Positions 1-8,665 of a stretch of 64,000 bases of DNA are shown one piece after another. The stretch's first letter is position 1, and each line of letters starts with the position of its first letter. Source of the stretch: Cognatundibacterium luofuense (GTDB lineage: Bacteria; Pseudomonadota; Gammaproteobacteria; Burkholderiales; Burkholderiaceae_D); NCBI RefSeq assembly GCF_018139685.1, contig NZ_JAGSPN010000003.1, positions 248,001-312,000 of the forward strand. The letters are read 5' to 3'. The notes under the pieces were generated by a model that did not search any database, was not told where the DNA came from, and worked only from the letters and a program-made list of their open reading frames with translations. Made by a program: the position numbers and the translations under genes.

Positions 1-4
1 ACTT

Positions 5-1579
5 TTACAGCTTCAGTTTTCCATCCACGGTACGCATCAGCTGCCACGGATTGTGATCCTGCAGACCTTGCGGTAACAATGCAGCAGGTACAGCCTGATA
101 GCAGACAGGGCGCAGGAAACGGTCGATGGCAGTGGCGCCGACAGAAGTACTGCGGCTGTCAGACGTCGACGGGAACGGGCCGCCATGCACCATTGCGTGA
201 CACACTTCCACACCAGTCGGGAAGCCGTTAAACAGAACCCGTCCTGCTTTGGTTTCCAGTTTGTGCAGCAATACGCGGGCTTCGTCGTAGTCGGCTGCAT
301 CAGCGTGTATCGTGGCTGTCAGCTGACCTTCCAGATGGGAGGTGACTTCCAGCATTTGTGCCATATCGTCACACAGAATGATCAGTGAAGAAGGACCGAA
401 CACTTCATCCTGCAATGCGTGGTTACGCATGAATGTCTCTGCATCACAAGATGAAATCATCGCGCAGGCAGTATTTGGTGCTGAACCCGGTAAACCTTTA
501 CCCAGAACGCTGACCTGCGGCTGTTGCTGCAGTTTGTCGCAACCGGAGGCATACGCACTGTAAATACCCGGTGTCAGCATGGTTGCGGCTGCTTTCGCAG
601 CAACTGCTGTTTTAGCCGCTTCGATGAACTGATCCGCTGCCGCACCTTTTTCCAGCAATACGAGACCAGGATTCGTACAGAACTGACCTGCACCCAGCGT
701 CAGGGAATCAATAAACTGCTGTGCCAGTTGTGCTGCTTGCTGAGAAAGGCTGTTTTTCAGCAAATACACTGGATTGATTGCACTCATTTCGGCATAGACC
801 GGAATCGGTACTTTGCGTGCATTGGCAGTGTTGACCAGTGCCAGACCACCGTTACGCGAACCGGTAAAGCCGACAGCCTGAATCACAGGATGTGCCACCA
901 GTTGCTGGCCGACTTCCGCACCCGCACCAATGACCATAGAGAATGTGCCTTCCGGCATATTGCAGGCGATGACCGCTTTCTGAATCGCACGTCCCACCAG
1001 TTCAGATGTACCCAGATGCGCGTTGTGTGCTTTCACGACCACAGGACAACCGGCAGCCAGCGCCGACGCAGTATCACCACCGGCGACCGAGAATGCCAGC
1101 GGGAAATTGCTGGCGCCGAACACAGCAACCGGGCCCAGCGGAATTTTCTGCATACGCAGATCCGGACGCGGCGGCGTACGTTCCGGCAGCACGGAATCCA
1201 GCGTCGCGTTTAACCAGTGGCCGTCACGCACGACCTGTGCGAATAAGCGCAACTGATTGACGGTACGGCCACGCTCACCTTCAAGCCGAGCCACTGGCAA
1301 ACCGGTTTCCAGATGCGCGCGGGCGATCAGAGCAGGGCCGATCGCCATGATCTGATCCGCGATTGCTTCCAGAAATGCAGCGCGATCAGCCAGAGTGGTC
1401 TGACGGTAAGCGTCAAATGCCTGATATGCGAGCACACAAGCGCGGTCCGTGTCATCCGGTGTGGCGAAGCCGTAAAACGGCTCCATTTTTTCACCGGTAG
1501 CCGGATTGATCGCGTGTGTGCCGCCGGATTTTCCCATGACCTGCTGGTGACCGATCAGCATTTGTCCTTGCAATTCCAT
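5..1579 (-). CDS. alpha-ketoglutarate semialdehyde dehydrogenase (NADP+)
   Basis: Aldehyde dehydrogenase superfamily, 524 residues, complete: the TAA stop lies at the window edge. It should oxidise 2,5-dioxopentanoate to 2-oxoglutarate in the cytoplasm, the last step of non-phosphorylative glucarate/galactarate breakdown. The catalytic Cys is visible in GQFCTNPG and the general-base Glu in YAEMSAINP, both in the form typical of this family. The start is ATG with GGAG upstream. It lies 52 bp behind the dehydratase gene, whose product it would use, so the two probably form one operon. Other aldehyde substrates cannot be excluded, but the neighbour makes this one most likely. Confidence 0.9.
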   Translation of the reverse strand: MELQGQMLIGHQQVMGKSGGTHAINPATGEKMEPFYGFATPDDTDRACVLAYQAFDAYRQTTLADRAAFLEAIADQIMAIGPALIARAHLETGLPVARLEGERGRTVNQLRLFAQVVRDGHWLNATLDSVLPERTPPRPDLRMQKIPLGPVAVFGASNFPLAFSVAGGDTASALAAGCPVVVKAHNAHLGTSELVGRAIQKAVIACNMPEGTFSMVIGAGAEVGQQLVAHPVIQAVGFTGSRNGGLALVNTANARKVPIPVYAEMSAINPVYLLKNSLSQQAAQLAQQFIDSLTLGAGQFCTNPGLVLLEKGAAADQFIEAAKTAVAAKAAATMLTPGIYSAYASGCDKLQQQPQVSVLGKGLPGSAPNTACAMISSCDAETFMRNHALQDEVFGPSSLIILCDDMAQMLEVTSHLEGQLTATIHADAADYDEARVLLHKLETKAGRVLFNGFPTGVEVCHAMVHGGPFPSTSDSRSTSVGATAIDRFLRPVCYQAVPAALLPQGLQDHNPWQLMRTVDGKLKL

Positions 1580-1631
1580 ACTTCATTCTCCGATAAGGGA
1601 CCGGCAGGTGCCGGGAAAAAATTGTTGTGTA

Positions 1632-2549
1632 TCAGACTGCTTGCGAGCCTTGTTTCAGGATCAGCTGACGCAGCATTTCATCTTCTTCCGCTGTCAGATC
1701 TGTCAACGGTGCACGTACCGGACCAGCGCTGTGGCCTACCAGACGGGCACCGGCCTTGACGATACTGACCGCATAACCGGACTTACGGTTCCGGATAGCC
1801 AGATATGGCAGGAAAAATTCGTCGATCAGGCGGTTGGTGGTGGCGTGATCATCTTTCGCGATCGCGTGGTAGAAATCCATCGCCAGCTTCGGTACAAAGT
1901 TGAAAACGGCGGAAGAATACACCGGTACGCCCAGTGCTTTGTAGGCTGCTGCGTAAACTTCAGCAGTCGGCAGGCCGCCCAGATAGGTCAGACGGTCGCC
2001 CAGACGGCGCCAGATCGATACCATCAGTTCGATATCGCCGATACCGTCTTTAAAGCCGATCAGGTTAGGGCAGCGCGCAGCCAGCACTTCCAGTGAGTCA
2101 GCAGTCAGGCGGCAGATACCACGGTTATAGACAACCACGCCAAAGCTGACCGACTTACAGACTTGTTCGATATGCGCGATCAGTCCATCCTGGCTGGCTT
2201 CTGTCAGATAGTGCGGCAGCAGCAGAATACCGTCTGCCCCCAGACGTTCCGCTTCCTGTGCGCAAGCGATGGCATGACGTGTGGAACCACCTGCACCCGC
2301 CAGCAGCGGTACTTTGCCACGGCAGGAATCAACAGCAACGCGAATGACATCGCCGTATTCTTCACCGCTCAGAGAGAAAAATTCGCCTGTACCGCCGGCA
2401 GCAAACAATGCACTGGCTCCGTAAGGTGCGAGCCATTCCAGACGTTCAGCATAAGTCTTGGCATTGAAGTTACCTTGCTGATCAAAGTCAGTCAGTGGAA
2501 ATGACAATAAGCCAGAGGACAGGATTTTTTTCAGTTCTTGCGGATGCAT
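1632..2549 (-). CDS. kdgD: 5-dehydro-4-deoxyglucarate dehydratase
   Basis: DapA/NanA-family TIM barrel of 305 residues, usual length. Predicted reaction: 5-dehydro-4-deoxyglucarate to 2,5-dioxopentanoate with loss of water and CO2, feeding the dehydrogenase encoded next. The N-terminal stretch with SFPLTDFD and GGTGEFFSL is characteristic of this subfamily. The Schiff-base Lys is in GFKDGIGD and the barrel Tyr in VVYNRG. The start codon has the Shine-Dalgarno TGGAGA a few bases upstream. A candidate FadR-type operator lies about 80 bp upstream, so induction by the sugar acid is likely. A pairing of this protein with a semialdehyde dehydrogenase is a well-known glucarate/galactarate gene arrangement. 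Confidence 0.9.
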   Translation of the reverse strand: MHPQELKKILSSGLLSFPLTDFDQQGNFNAKTYAERLEWLAPYGASALFAAGGTGEFFSLSGEEYGDVIRVAVDSCRGKVPLLAGAGGSTRHAIACAQEAERLGADGILLLPHYLTEASQDGLIAHIEQVCKSVSFGVVVYNRGICRLTADSLEVLAARCPNLIGFKDGIGDIELMVSIWRRLGDRLTYLGGLPTAEVYAAAYKALGVPVYSSAVFNFVPKLAMDFYHAIAKDDHATTNRLIDEFFLPYLAIRNRKSGYAVSIVKAGARLVGHSAGPVRAPLTDLTAEEDEMLRQLILKQGSQAV

Positions 2550-2629
2550 GATGTCTCCAAAGGTTAAGGGCAGTGGTGTGATGTCTTTGATGAACGGGAA
2601 TGCCGTGTGTGATCAGTTTTAGCGTTCAT

Positions 2630-2647
2630 TCGTACGACATCGTACAA
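2630..2647. promoter_or_regulatory. candidate FadR-type operator upstream of kdgD
   Basis: On the minus strand this reads TTGTACGATGTCGTACGA, an almost perfect palindrome with one mismatch between arms. A second copy differing at two positions lies at 3515-3532 upstream of the regulator gene. Placement in the promoter regions of the dehydratase and of the regulator itself suggests binding by the FadR-family protein at 2691-3452. Confidence 0.65.
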
Positions 2648-2690
2648 CTGATTTTTGAATCATGCAATCACTTGCCCGGAAAAATTCCGG

Positions 2691-3452
2691 TCAGCCGGAA
2701 TTTTTCTGAGATTCTTCGAATTTTTGCTGTGCCATGCGCAAACGCTCGCGGCTGTTACTCAGGTGCGTACGCATCGCAGCCCGTGCACCTTCGGGATCTT
2801 TGCGCAGAATGGCGTTATGAATATCTTCATGCTCGCGGTTGACCCGCTCCAGATAAGCATTACCGGCTTCCTGACTGATGGCGGCAGAATCCAGTCGTGC
2901 ACGCGGAATCAGTGTGTTGCCAAGATCCGACAAAATATCCACAAAATAGCGGTTGCCGGTGGCTTTTGCGATCAGCTGATGAAAACGCATATCTGCATTG
3001 ACGGAAGCGGAATCGCGCGGAACGTGGCGCTGAATATCTTCAAATGCGCTGGTGATCGCCGTCATTTGTTCTTCTGTACGACGCGATGCGGCCAGCCACG
3101 CTGCTTCGGTTTCCAGGCTGATACGCAATTCCAGAATATCCAGTACATCACGCACGGTGACGATGGCATCCTTTTGCAGACTCAGCGGATTGGATGCCGG
3201 TGGTTCCTGAATAAACGTACCGACGCCGTGGCGCGTATGCACCAGTCCGGCTGCCTGCAAGTGCGAAATTGCTTCGCGCACCACAGTGCGGCTGACTTCA
3301 TACAATTCCATAATTGCTGATTCGGTCGGGAGTTTCTCTCCCGGTTTCAGAATCCCGCTGCGGATATTATTCGTAATACTCTCTGCAAGACTCTGTGACA
3401 GGCTTTTATGGCGGCGTTTTGTATTATTTGTAATTAAAGCTGGCTTTTCCAT
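2691..3452 (-). CDS. FadR/GntR-family regulator of sugar-acid genes
   Basis: 253 residues. An N-terminal winged helix-turn-helix (about residues 18-85, with LPTESAIMELYEVSRT and VREAISHLQAAGLV) is followed by an FCD ligand-binding domain. FCD metal-site residues include the His in ADMRFHQLIA and the Arg/His pair in NREHEDIHNAI. It stands immediately upstream of the glucarate catabolic genes on the same strand. Candidate operators lie on both sides, one upstream of kdgD and one upstream of its own start. It is probably an autoregulated repressor relieved by a glucarate/galactarate pathway intermediate. The family is clear; the effector is inferred from context. Confidence 0.85.
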   Translation of the reverse strand: MEKPALITNNTKRRHKSLSQSLAESITNNIRSGILKPGEKLPTESAIMELYEVSRTVVREAISHLQAAGLVHTRHGVGTFIQEPPASNPLSLQKDAIVTVRDVLDILELRISLETEAAWLAASRRTEEQMTAITSAFEDIQRHVPRDSASVNADMRFHQLIAKATGNRYFVDILSDLGNTLIPRARLDSAAISQEAGNAYLERVNREHEDIHNAILRKDPEGARAAMRTHLSNSRERLRMAQQKFEESQKNSG

Positions 3453-3514
3453 GCACGGATCTTTGTAGGGGAGGGGTTAGTCAAATGATTGTAGCGGAAA
3501 AGCCTGCTTATATG

Positions 3515-3532
3515 TTGTATGATGTCGTATGA
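3515..3532. promoter_or_regulatory. candidate FadR-type operator between divergent genes
   Basis: The sequence TTGTATGATGTCGTATGA matches the site at 2630-2647 at 16 of 18 positions. It lies 62 bp upstream of the regulator start, so it could serve autoregulation. It also overlaps the first ATG (3529) of the plus-strand mutarotase gene, which casts some doubt on that codon being the true start. Confidence 0.6.
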
Positions 3533-4428
3533 TTAAAATAAGTCGTTCACAGACAAGTTCTATGGTTCCGGTACTGTTATATACCGCAGGCGGCGCGCAG
3601 TGCACGATATTGCGTGAAGGTGCGAATCTGGTGTCGTGGATACCGGCAAATGGTGGTGAACAATTGTTTATCAGCCGCTGCTCCGGTTCAGTTGACGGTT
3701 TGCCGGTGCGCGGCGGCATCCCTCTGGTATTTCCGCAATTTGCTGAAATGGGGCCATTGCCAAAGCACGGCATTCTGCGCAACGTCAACTGGGACCTGAT
3801 TGCCATCAGCAGCCAGCCAGACTGCGCCAGTGCCACCCTGCAAACTGAATGCCGTCCGTTTTCTTACCCCGGCTGGCCTTATGCTTTCCGTGCCAGACTG
3901 GTGGTTGAGCTGCAGGATCACTCTGTATTTCTGCAATTCAGCATTCAGAATACCGGCACACAGACTTTTGCATTTCAGTCTGCCATGCATGCCTACCTGC
4001 GGCTGCCCGGTGGCACGCCGGCGGATATTCTCGGCTGCATTCCTGCCAGTTATTTTGATAAACAATTGCAGAGCTGGTGTGAACCAGCGATGTCTGCACC
4101 CGTGCATATCAATGCTGCTACCGACCGTATTTACCAGTCGCCCGCAACCCGCTTGCAATGCCAGTCGGGCGTGACCCGACTGACGCTGCAATCCGGCGGT
4201 TTTCCGGAAACGGTGATCTGGACGCCGTGGCGTGAAGGCGCAGCTGCGATACCGGATCTGGGCGATGATGAAGGTGATCAGTTCATATGTATAGAACCGG
4301 CTGCCATCTATCAGGCACAACAACTTGCCCCCGGCAGCCAGTGGCAGGGGCGATTACGCTTGCTCGCTGAAACGGCTTCGGAACCTGACCACGAACCTGT
4401 ACCCGCATCGGAAAGCACGCAACCATAA
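3529..4428 (+). CDS. D-hexose-6-phosphate mutarotase (YeaD-like aldose 1-epimerase)
   Basis: Galactose mutarotase-like beta-sandwich protein of up to 299 residues. YeaD-type proteins interconvert the anomers of glucose-6-phosphate and related phosphosugars in the cytoplasm. Diagnostic stretches are VRGGIPLVFPQF near residue 60 and KHGILRNVNWDL, with the catalytic His probably in FQSAMHAYL. The second half (TVIWTPW, FICIEPA) matches the family end. The first ATG (3529) overlaps a probable operator and has no visible ribosome binding site. ATG 3562, just before VPVLLYTAGG, is a good alternative start. It is divergent from the FadR-type regulator and may share its control. Confidence 0.8.
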   Translation: MIKISRSQTSSMVPVLLYTAGGAQCTILREGANLVSWIPANGGEQLFISRCSGSVDGLPVRGGIPLVFPQFAEMGPLPKHGILRNVNWDLIAISSQPDCASATLQTECRPFSYPGWPYAFRARLVVELQDHSVFLQFSIQNTGTQTFAFQSAMHAYLRLPGGTPADILGCIPASYFDKQLQSWCEPAMSAPVHINAATDRIYQSPATRLQCQSGVTRLTLQSGGFPETVIWTPWREGAAAIPDLGDDEGDQFICIEPAAIYQAQQLAPGSQWQGRLRLLAETASEPDHEPVPASESTQP

Positions 4429-4499
4429 TCGCTGTTCAGATGTTGCTCTGACGGGATGCAAATGCCCGGAAGCTTTCTGTAAGGCTGCAACAGGCCATT

Positions 4500-4591
4500 T
4501 TTTGCCATTTTGCGGATTCCTGCATACCAATCTGGCGGTCGTCGGCAGAAAGTCCGGCTCTCCGGAAATCACAAATGACGATATTTGCACA
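4500..4591 (-). repeat. dispersed ~95-bp repeat, copy A (inverted)
   Basis: Reverse-orientation copy of a family found six times here. The invariant 20-mer ACTTTCTGCCGACGACCGCC is present on the minus strand, with the flanking short palindrome CAAATATCGTCATTTG at one end. It lies between the mutarotase gene and a small unknown gene. Confidence 0.8.
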
Positions 4592-4602
4592 ATCGCGATA
4601 TA

Positions 4603-4631
4603 TTGACGCATGTTTGTCATTACGCTAATGT
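4603..4631 (+). promoter_or_regulatory. probable sigma-70 promoter
   Basis: TTGACG, 17 bp spacer, then TAATGT. It points into the small gene starting at 4660. Match quality is moderate. Confidence 0.45.
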
Positions 4632-4659
4632 GAGCAGCCCTCTCGTTGTGAGCATGCTT

Positions 4660-4905
4660 ATGAACGCACCGGCCACCCGTTCCGTACAACTTCGCTTCCG
4701 CGTTTTCGTCCATCTGATTACCGTGACCGGATACCCCGGAAACTGGCAGGCATGGCTGACCGGTAATGAGGGTAAGCGTCGTCCGGCAGATTGCTGTATT
4801 CCGCCGGACTTGCAGCAACACGAATTGCAGGAATATCTGGCGGATGTCTTCCATGAAGATGCCACGCCGCGCTATAACGAAGTGCTGCTGCTGAGCAGCG
4901 AATAA
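4660..4905 (+). CDS. small protein of unknown function (81 aa)
   Basis: Starts MNAPATRSVQLRFRVF; an in-frame ATG lies two codons upstream at 4654. A plausible promoter lies 30-60 bp upstream. The protein has an aromatic-rich middle (GYPGNWQAW) and an acidic C-terminal half, with no signal peptide or membrane segment. It is soluble and small, and I do not recognise a family. The plausible start, the upstream promoter and the absence of a competing frame support a real gene. Its frame extends upstream to 4585 without a stop, but that part overlaps the promoter and is probably not translated. Confidence 0.55.
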   Translation: MNAPATRSVQLRFRVFVHLITVTGYPGNWQAWLTGNEGKRRPADCCIPPDLQQHELQEYLADVFHEDATPRYNEVLLLSSE

Positions 4906-4983
4906 TCCCGATTTTTACAGCCACAGGTTGCCGGATCGCTTTGCAGCGACTGCCTTCCTGCAGTGGCCAGAACAATTTTCAAT

Positions 4984-5442
4984 ATGACTTATCAATTCAG
5001 AGCAGCAAGCCCTGACGATATTCCTGCCTGTATCACGCTGCGCGGTTTAACCCGCGAAAACCCCGCAACGGCAGAGCGGCTGGCGGAGCTTGGCGTCACG
5101 GTGGAATCGTGGTCAGCGCAAGTGCGCAATCAGGAACTGACCGGCATCATTTGCATGCACGGCGCAGAAATGGCCGGCTATTGTTTCGGTGACCTGCAAA
5201 GCGGAGAAATCGTCGTGCTGGCGCTGTTGCCCGCATATGAAGGGCAGGGCACAGGCCGACGCTTATTGCATGCAGTCATGCTGCAATTACAGCACGCTGG
5301 TCACCAGCGTCTGTTTTTAGGCTGCAGCCCTGATCCTGCTGTACGTTCTCATGGCTTCTACCGCCGACTTGGCTGGAAACCCAGCGGTAAAACCGACAAA
5401 CTCGGCGATGAAGAACTGGAATATTTTTTTGAGTCGCACTGA
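4984..5442 (+). CDS. GNAT-family N-acetyltransferase
   Basis: About 152 residues from MTYQFRAASPDDIPAC. The GNAT fold is shown by the N-terminal RAASPDDI strand-helix, the central VVLALLPAYEGQGTGRRLL acetyl-CoA pyrophosphate loop (Q/RxxGxG/A form), and the C-terminal HGFYRRLGWK. Acetyl-CoA-dependent acetylation of an unknown amine is expected. ATG 4984 fits the domain start; the frame opens at 4963 but gives no better one. A second GNAT gene follows 49 bp later. The two have different sequences, so they are not a recent duplication. Confidence 0.85.
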   Translation: MTYQFRAASPDDIPACITLRGLTRENPATAERLAELGVTVESWSAQVRNQELTGIICMHGAEMAGYCFGDLQSGEIVVLALLPAYEGQGTGRRLLHAVMLQLQHAGHQRLFLGCSPDPAVRSHGFYRRLGWKPSGKTDKLGDEELEYFFESH

Positions 5443-5491
5443 TACTGCATGCTCTCAATGAACCAACAATAAACGTTCAACGCTTAACACA

Positions 5492-6013
5492 ATGACGCAA
5501 GCTGCCTTTCAACTTCGCGCCGCAACCGGGGCCGACCTTTCAGCCATCGCCGCACTCAGCCAGCTGGTCTGGCTGCACACTTACACGCCGGAAGGCATCA
5601 ATGCAGACGTAGCAGATTATGTGTTGCAGGAATTCACGACAGCCAATACCCGCCAGCGTTTTGAAGATCCGAATCAGCATTATCTGCTGGCCGAAGCCGA
5701 CGGCAAGCTGATCGGCTATCTGTTGCTGCAACTGAATGCAGCCTGCGAAGCCGACGCCGGTTGCAGCGCAGAGATTGCGCGTTTATATGTGATACCGCAA
5801 TTTGCCGGTAAAGGTGCTGGTCGCGCCTTACTCAGCAAAGCCCGTCGTTTTCTGCAATCACGCGGACACCATGCACTGTGGCTGACCGTGTATGCGGGCA
5901 ATCAGGCGGCGATTGGCTTTTACCGGCATTGCGGATTTACCCACACCGGCGACACCTTCTTTCAGCTGGGCGAACAGCAGCACGCTAACCTGATTCTGCA
6001 ATGGCGTTTCTGA
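5492..6013 (+). CDS. GNAT-family N-acetyltransferase
   Basis: 173 residues. The N-terminus RAATGADLSAIAAL is typical of GNAT proteins. The cofactor loop is in IARLYVIPQFAGKGAGRALL and the C-terminal signature is AIGFYRHCGFTHTGD. It is closest in style to YncA/phosphinothricin-type or ribosomal-protein-type acetyltransferases, but the substrate cannot be read from sequence. It has the same orientation as the upstream GNAT gene and may be cotranscribed. A MITE-like element begins 44 bp after its stop codon. Confidence 0.85.
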   Translation: MTQAAFQLRAATGADLSAIAALSQLVWLHTYTPEGINADVADYVLQEFTTANTRQRFEDPNQHYLLAEADGKLIGYLLLQLNAACEADAGCSAEIARLYVIPQFAGKGAGRALLSKARRFLQSRGHHALWLTVYAGNQAAIGFYRHCGFTHTGDTFFQLGEQQHANLILQWRF

Positions 6014-6056
6014 GCAGACATTGTTCAGACGCCGCAGGCAGCTGACAGAATGATGC

Positions 6057-6329
6057 CTAGAACTCATTTCATCAATAGCCACGAGTGCGAACGCGAGGTG
6101 CCGGGAGGCAGTGCGCGGCGCCGTTGCGCAGCACAGGCTGGTGCCTGTGCAAGCGACGCAACAAAGCAATGCGCCCGGCACCTCCGTTCCCGGAGGGTTT
6201 GTCTCATAGTGCACGCTGGACAGCGTTGGACGCGTTGTGAATAGCACCGCTATTCACTGCCTCGCCCGCCTTGCCAGCCCGCGCTATGAGACAAACGCAT
6301 CTCGCGGGTATTTATGAAATGAGTTCTAG
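6057..6329. mobile_element. MITE-like element, 273 bp, perfect 16-bp terminal inverted repeats
   Basis: Ends are CTAGAACTCATTTCAT (6057-6072) and its exact complement (6314-6329). Weaker similarity extends the inverted repeats to roughly 36 bp. The interior folds into several stems: 6095-6105 with 6174-6184 (11 bp), 6131-6138 with 6143-6150 (8 bp), 6197-6209 with 6284-6296 (13 bp), and 6237-6245 with 6249-6257 (9 bp). No transposase is encoded, so it would depend on one supplied elsewhere. The terminal CTAG is self-complementary, so I cannot separate a target duplication from the repeat end. Confidence 0.8.
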
Positions 6330-6531
6330 TAATCCACTGCATGCGCTTTATCCGTTTTTTCTGGTATCCGGTAAGAATTCAACGTAAAACCATTGACATA
6401 CCCGCCAGTTGACTTGAACCATCGCCCGCATTACGATGCCAGAGTATTGCCGTATTGTTAAGGTTTGCGCTGATTAAGCAGAAATAAATCCGCGTCACGG
6501 CAAATTCCAAAACAGAACAAAGGAGTCCAGT

Positions 6532-6972
6532 ATGCAAGTGCAGTTTCAACGTCCTACCGGCGCATTTATCGGTGCCGCATGGTGCGCAATGGCCGTCGGC
6601 GCAGTCGCTTACCTCGCAGGCTTGTGGAATTCCAGCATGCAACTGAATGAACAAGGCTATTACTTCACCATTCTGATGTATGGCTTGTTCTCAGCAGTAT
6701 CTCTGCAAAAATCCGTACGCGACCGCTCAGAAGGCATTCCCGTCACTGGCATTTACTACGGCCTGTGCTGGACCTCGCTGGTGATTGCTATTCTGCTGAT
6801 GACGGTCGGCTTATGGAACGCCACCATGGCAATGACAGAGAAAGGCTTTTATGCGATGTCATTCTTACTGAGCCTGTTCGGTGCCGTCGCTGTACAGAAA
6901 AATATCCGCGACGCTGCGCTGTTCGACAAAATGCATCCGCAGGCGGGCTATAACGATGAAAGTCAGAACTGA
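6532..6972 (+). CDS. YiaA/YiaB-family inner membrane protein
   Basis: 146 residues with two internally similar halves, each carrying two membrane helices: [21 protein letters not shown] with [19 protein letters not shown], and [20 protein letters not shown] with [20 protein letters not shown]. The pair VSLQKSVRD / VAVQKNIRD marks the duplicated two-helix domain of YiaA/YiaB. The function of the family is unknown. The ribosome binding site AAGGAG sits at good spacing before ATG. A terminator follows at 7008-7036. The gene appears monocistronic. Confidence 0.85.
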   Translation: MQVQFQRPTGAFIGAAWCAMAVGAVAYLAGLWNSSMQLNEQGYYFTILMYGLFSAVSLQKSVRDRSEGIPVTGIYYGLCWTSLVIAILLMTVGLWNATMAMTEKGFYAMSFLLSLFGAVAVQKNIRDAALFDKMHPQAGYNDESQN

Positions 6973-7007
6973 AAAACCCATTCCTTACGGAAAGAAAACG
7001 CATGAAG

Positions 7008-7036
7008 AGGGATTTCCAGACGGAAGTCCCTTTTTT
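7008..7036 (+). terminator. rho-independent terminator after the YiaA-like gene
   Basis: GGGATTTCC / GGAAGTCCC stem with a 4-base loop, followed directly by six T residues. Confidence 0.85.
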
Positions 7037-7282
7037 ATTGTCTTGCGGAAATGCTTTTGCCTGTTACGTAGCATCCTGTAATGCTGCTGCAGGATTTGCA
7101 ATTGTTTGCGTCTTATAAACTTTGCAAACATTGCAAACAAATATTGTTTTTGCATTGTTTCCTGTTTGTTCACACTATATAACTTCTGTGTTGATGAAAA
7201 CGATCAGCCCCGCTTTGCAATGGCGGGAAACACGGTGGTGCTTCGCATCACTTCAATAATCACACAGAGGAAAACAGGTGCA

Positions 7283-8110
7283 ATGATGGATGGTGTACAA
7301 CTGAACAAACTGCAGGAAACGGCAATGAATATCGCGACGGAATTCGGGGTCAAAATTCTCGCGGCGATTGCGTTCTGGGTGATAGGCCGCTGGCTGATTG
7401 CTAAAGTGGTGGCGGCGGTACAAAGCTCGGCGCAAAAACAAAAAGTCGATGCGACCGTGATGCGTTATCTGGGATCGGTGGTCACGGTTACGCTGAATGT
7501 GTTGCTGGTGATTGGTATTCTTGGTTACTTCGGCATTCAGACCACGACGTTTGCAGCACTGATGGCAGCAGCCGGTGTGGCGATTGGTATGGCGTGGTCC
7601 GGCTTGCTGGCGAACTTTGCAGCGGGTGCATTCATCATCGTGCTGCGTCCGTATAAGGTCGGTGATTTTGTGACGGTGGCGGGTGTGACAGGTACGATCA
7701 AGGAAATTGGTTTGTTCACGACATCGATTGATTCGCCGGACAATGTGCTGGTGGTGGTGGGTAATAACAAAGTATTCGGCGACACGATTCATAATTACTC
7801 CAGCAATCCGTATCGCCGTGTGGAACTGAAATGTCAGTTGTCCGGTAAAGCAGACAGCACCGCCGCCATGTTATTGCTGCGCGAAAAACTGCAAACCATC
7901 CCTAACGTGGTTGCCAGTCCATCGGTAGAAGTTGAAATTCTGGAATTTAATCTGGTTGGACCCGTGCTCGCGGTTCGCCCGTTCTGTCATACCGATCATT
8001 ACTGGCAAGTCTATTTTGATGCGAACCGTATGCTGGCAACATGCCTCGCCGAAGCCGGTTTCCCTGCACCAATGCCTGCGCAACAAGTGCTGGTACAGCA
8101 ACTGGGCTGA
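7283..8110 (+). CDS. mscS: small-conductance mechanosensitive channel MscS
   Basis: 275 residues, close to the usual size of minimal MscS. It opens under membrane tension to release solutes during osmotic downshock. The pore-lining third helix is visible in AALMAAAGVAIGMAWSG with its Gly/Ala packing pattern, followed by LLANFAAGAFIIVLRPYKVGDFV, the family signature. The C-terminal alpha/beta domain ends in a short beta region. The start ATG 7283 (MMDGVQL) has AGAGG and AGGTG upstream. An earlier start at 7106 would add a non-conserved tail overlapping an AT-rich promoter region. Confidence 0.92.
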   Translation: MMDGVQLNKLQETAMNIATEFGVKILAAIAFWVIGRWLIAKVVAAVQSSAQKQKVDATVMRYLGSVVTVTLNVLLVIGILGYFGIQTTTFAALMAAAGVAIGMAWSGLLANFAAGAFIIVLRPYKVGDFVTVAGVTGTIKEIGLFTTSIDSPDNVLVVVGNNKVFGDTIHNYSSNPYRRVELKCQLSGKADSTAAMLLLREKLQTIPNVVASPSVEVEILEFNLVGPVLAVRPFCHTDHYWQVYFDANRMLATCLAEAGFPAPMPAQQVLVQQLG

Positions 8111-8149
8111 TAATCCGTATCGCTCAGTCCCAAAGCTGAGAAATAAAAT

Positions 8150-8182
8150 AAAAAGCCCGGTATTTTCCGGGCTTTTTATTTG
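8150..8182. terminator. bidirectional rho-independent terminator
   Basis: AAAAAGCCCGG / CCGGGCTTTTT stem with a short loop. A and T runs flank it on both sides, so it can serve mscS on the plus strand and the heme operon on the minus strand. Confidence 0.9.
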
Positions 8183-8197
8183 CTGTGATTTTTTCCT

Positions 8198-8653
8198 TTA
8201 GCGAACCGGATAGAATTTTTTCAGATTCCTGTGGCGGTTCTTAAAAACCATGTTAACAATCAGTGTCACCAGTGGAGTCATCCAGTACATGCGTGGTGTA
8301 AAGATCAGTTCGTCAATTACGCTGCAGCCGTTTTCAGTTGCTGTCACCAGACGCCGGTGCTGCCAGTGTTTATTATTCCACGATGACGATGTTTCGATAA
8401 ATTCACGCTCTGCAGGGAATACGATTTTTTCAAAGGAATGACGGTCGATAGGTATCAGACCGAACAGCAACACCCAGCTGGCAAATAAAGTATTGTCACC
8501 CCGCCAGTCCTGCAACTGAATCTGACGGTAATGCGGCGGTGCCGTCATGCGCAGCCATGGCCCCATTTCCTGACTGATGGTTGCAATCGACTGGCGTTTC
8601 CAGAACAGGTCCGGATCAACGATGATGTCAGTCTGAAAGCGCAGTTGTTGCAT
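8198..8653 (-). CDS. SRPBCC-like protein of unknown function, last gene of heme operon
   Basis: 151 residues. The pattern of an N-terminal beta strand with DPDLFWKRQS, a central FGLIPIDRHSF, the strand FIETSSSWNNKHWQHRR, then DELIFTPR and a long C-terminal helix (ending KNRHRNLKKFY) resembles SRPBCC/START-like ligand-binding proteins. This is a fold-level guess, not a family assignment. It follows the 85-residue gene by 12 bp and precedes the operon terminator. It is therefore probably expressed with the heme uptake genes, where a binding or handling role for a hydrophobic ligand is conceivable. Confidence 0.65.
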   Translation of the reverse strand: MQQLRFQTDIIVDPDLFWKRQSIATISQEMGPWLRMTAPPHYRQIQLQDWRGDNTLFASWVLLFGLIPIDRHSFEKIVFPAEREFIETSSSWNNKHWQHRRLVTATENGCSVIDELIFTPRMYWMTPLVTLIVNMVFKNRHRNLKKFYPVR

Positions 8654-8665
8654 GCTTAGTCCGCC

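Noticed and set aside
524-1213. Plus-strand frame of 229 codons
   Set aside because: Antisense to the aldehyde dehydrogenase gene, with no recognisable domain and shadow-like composition.
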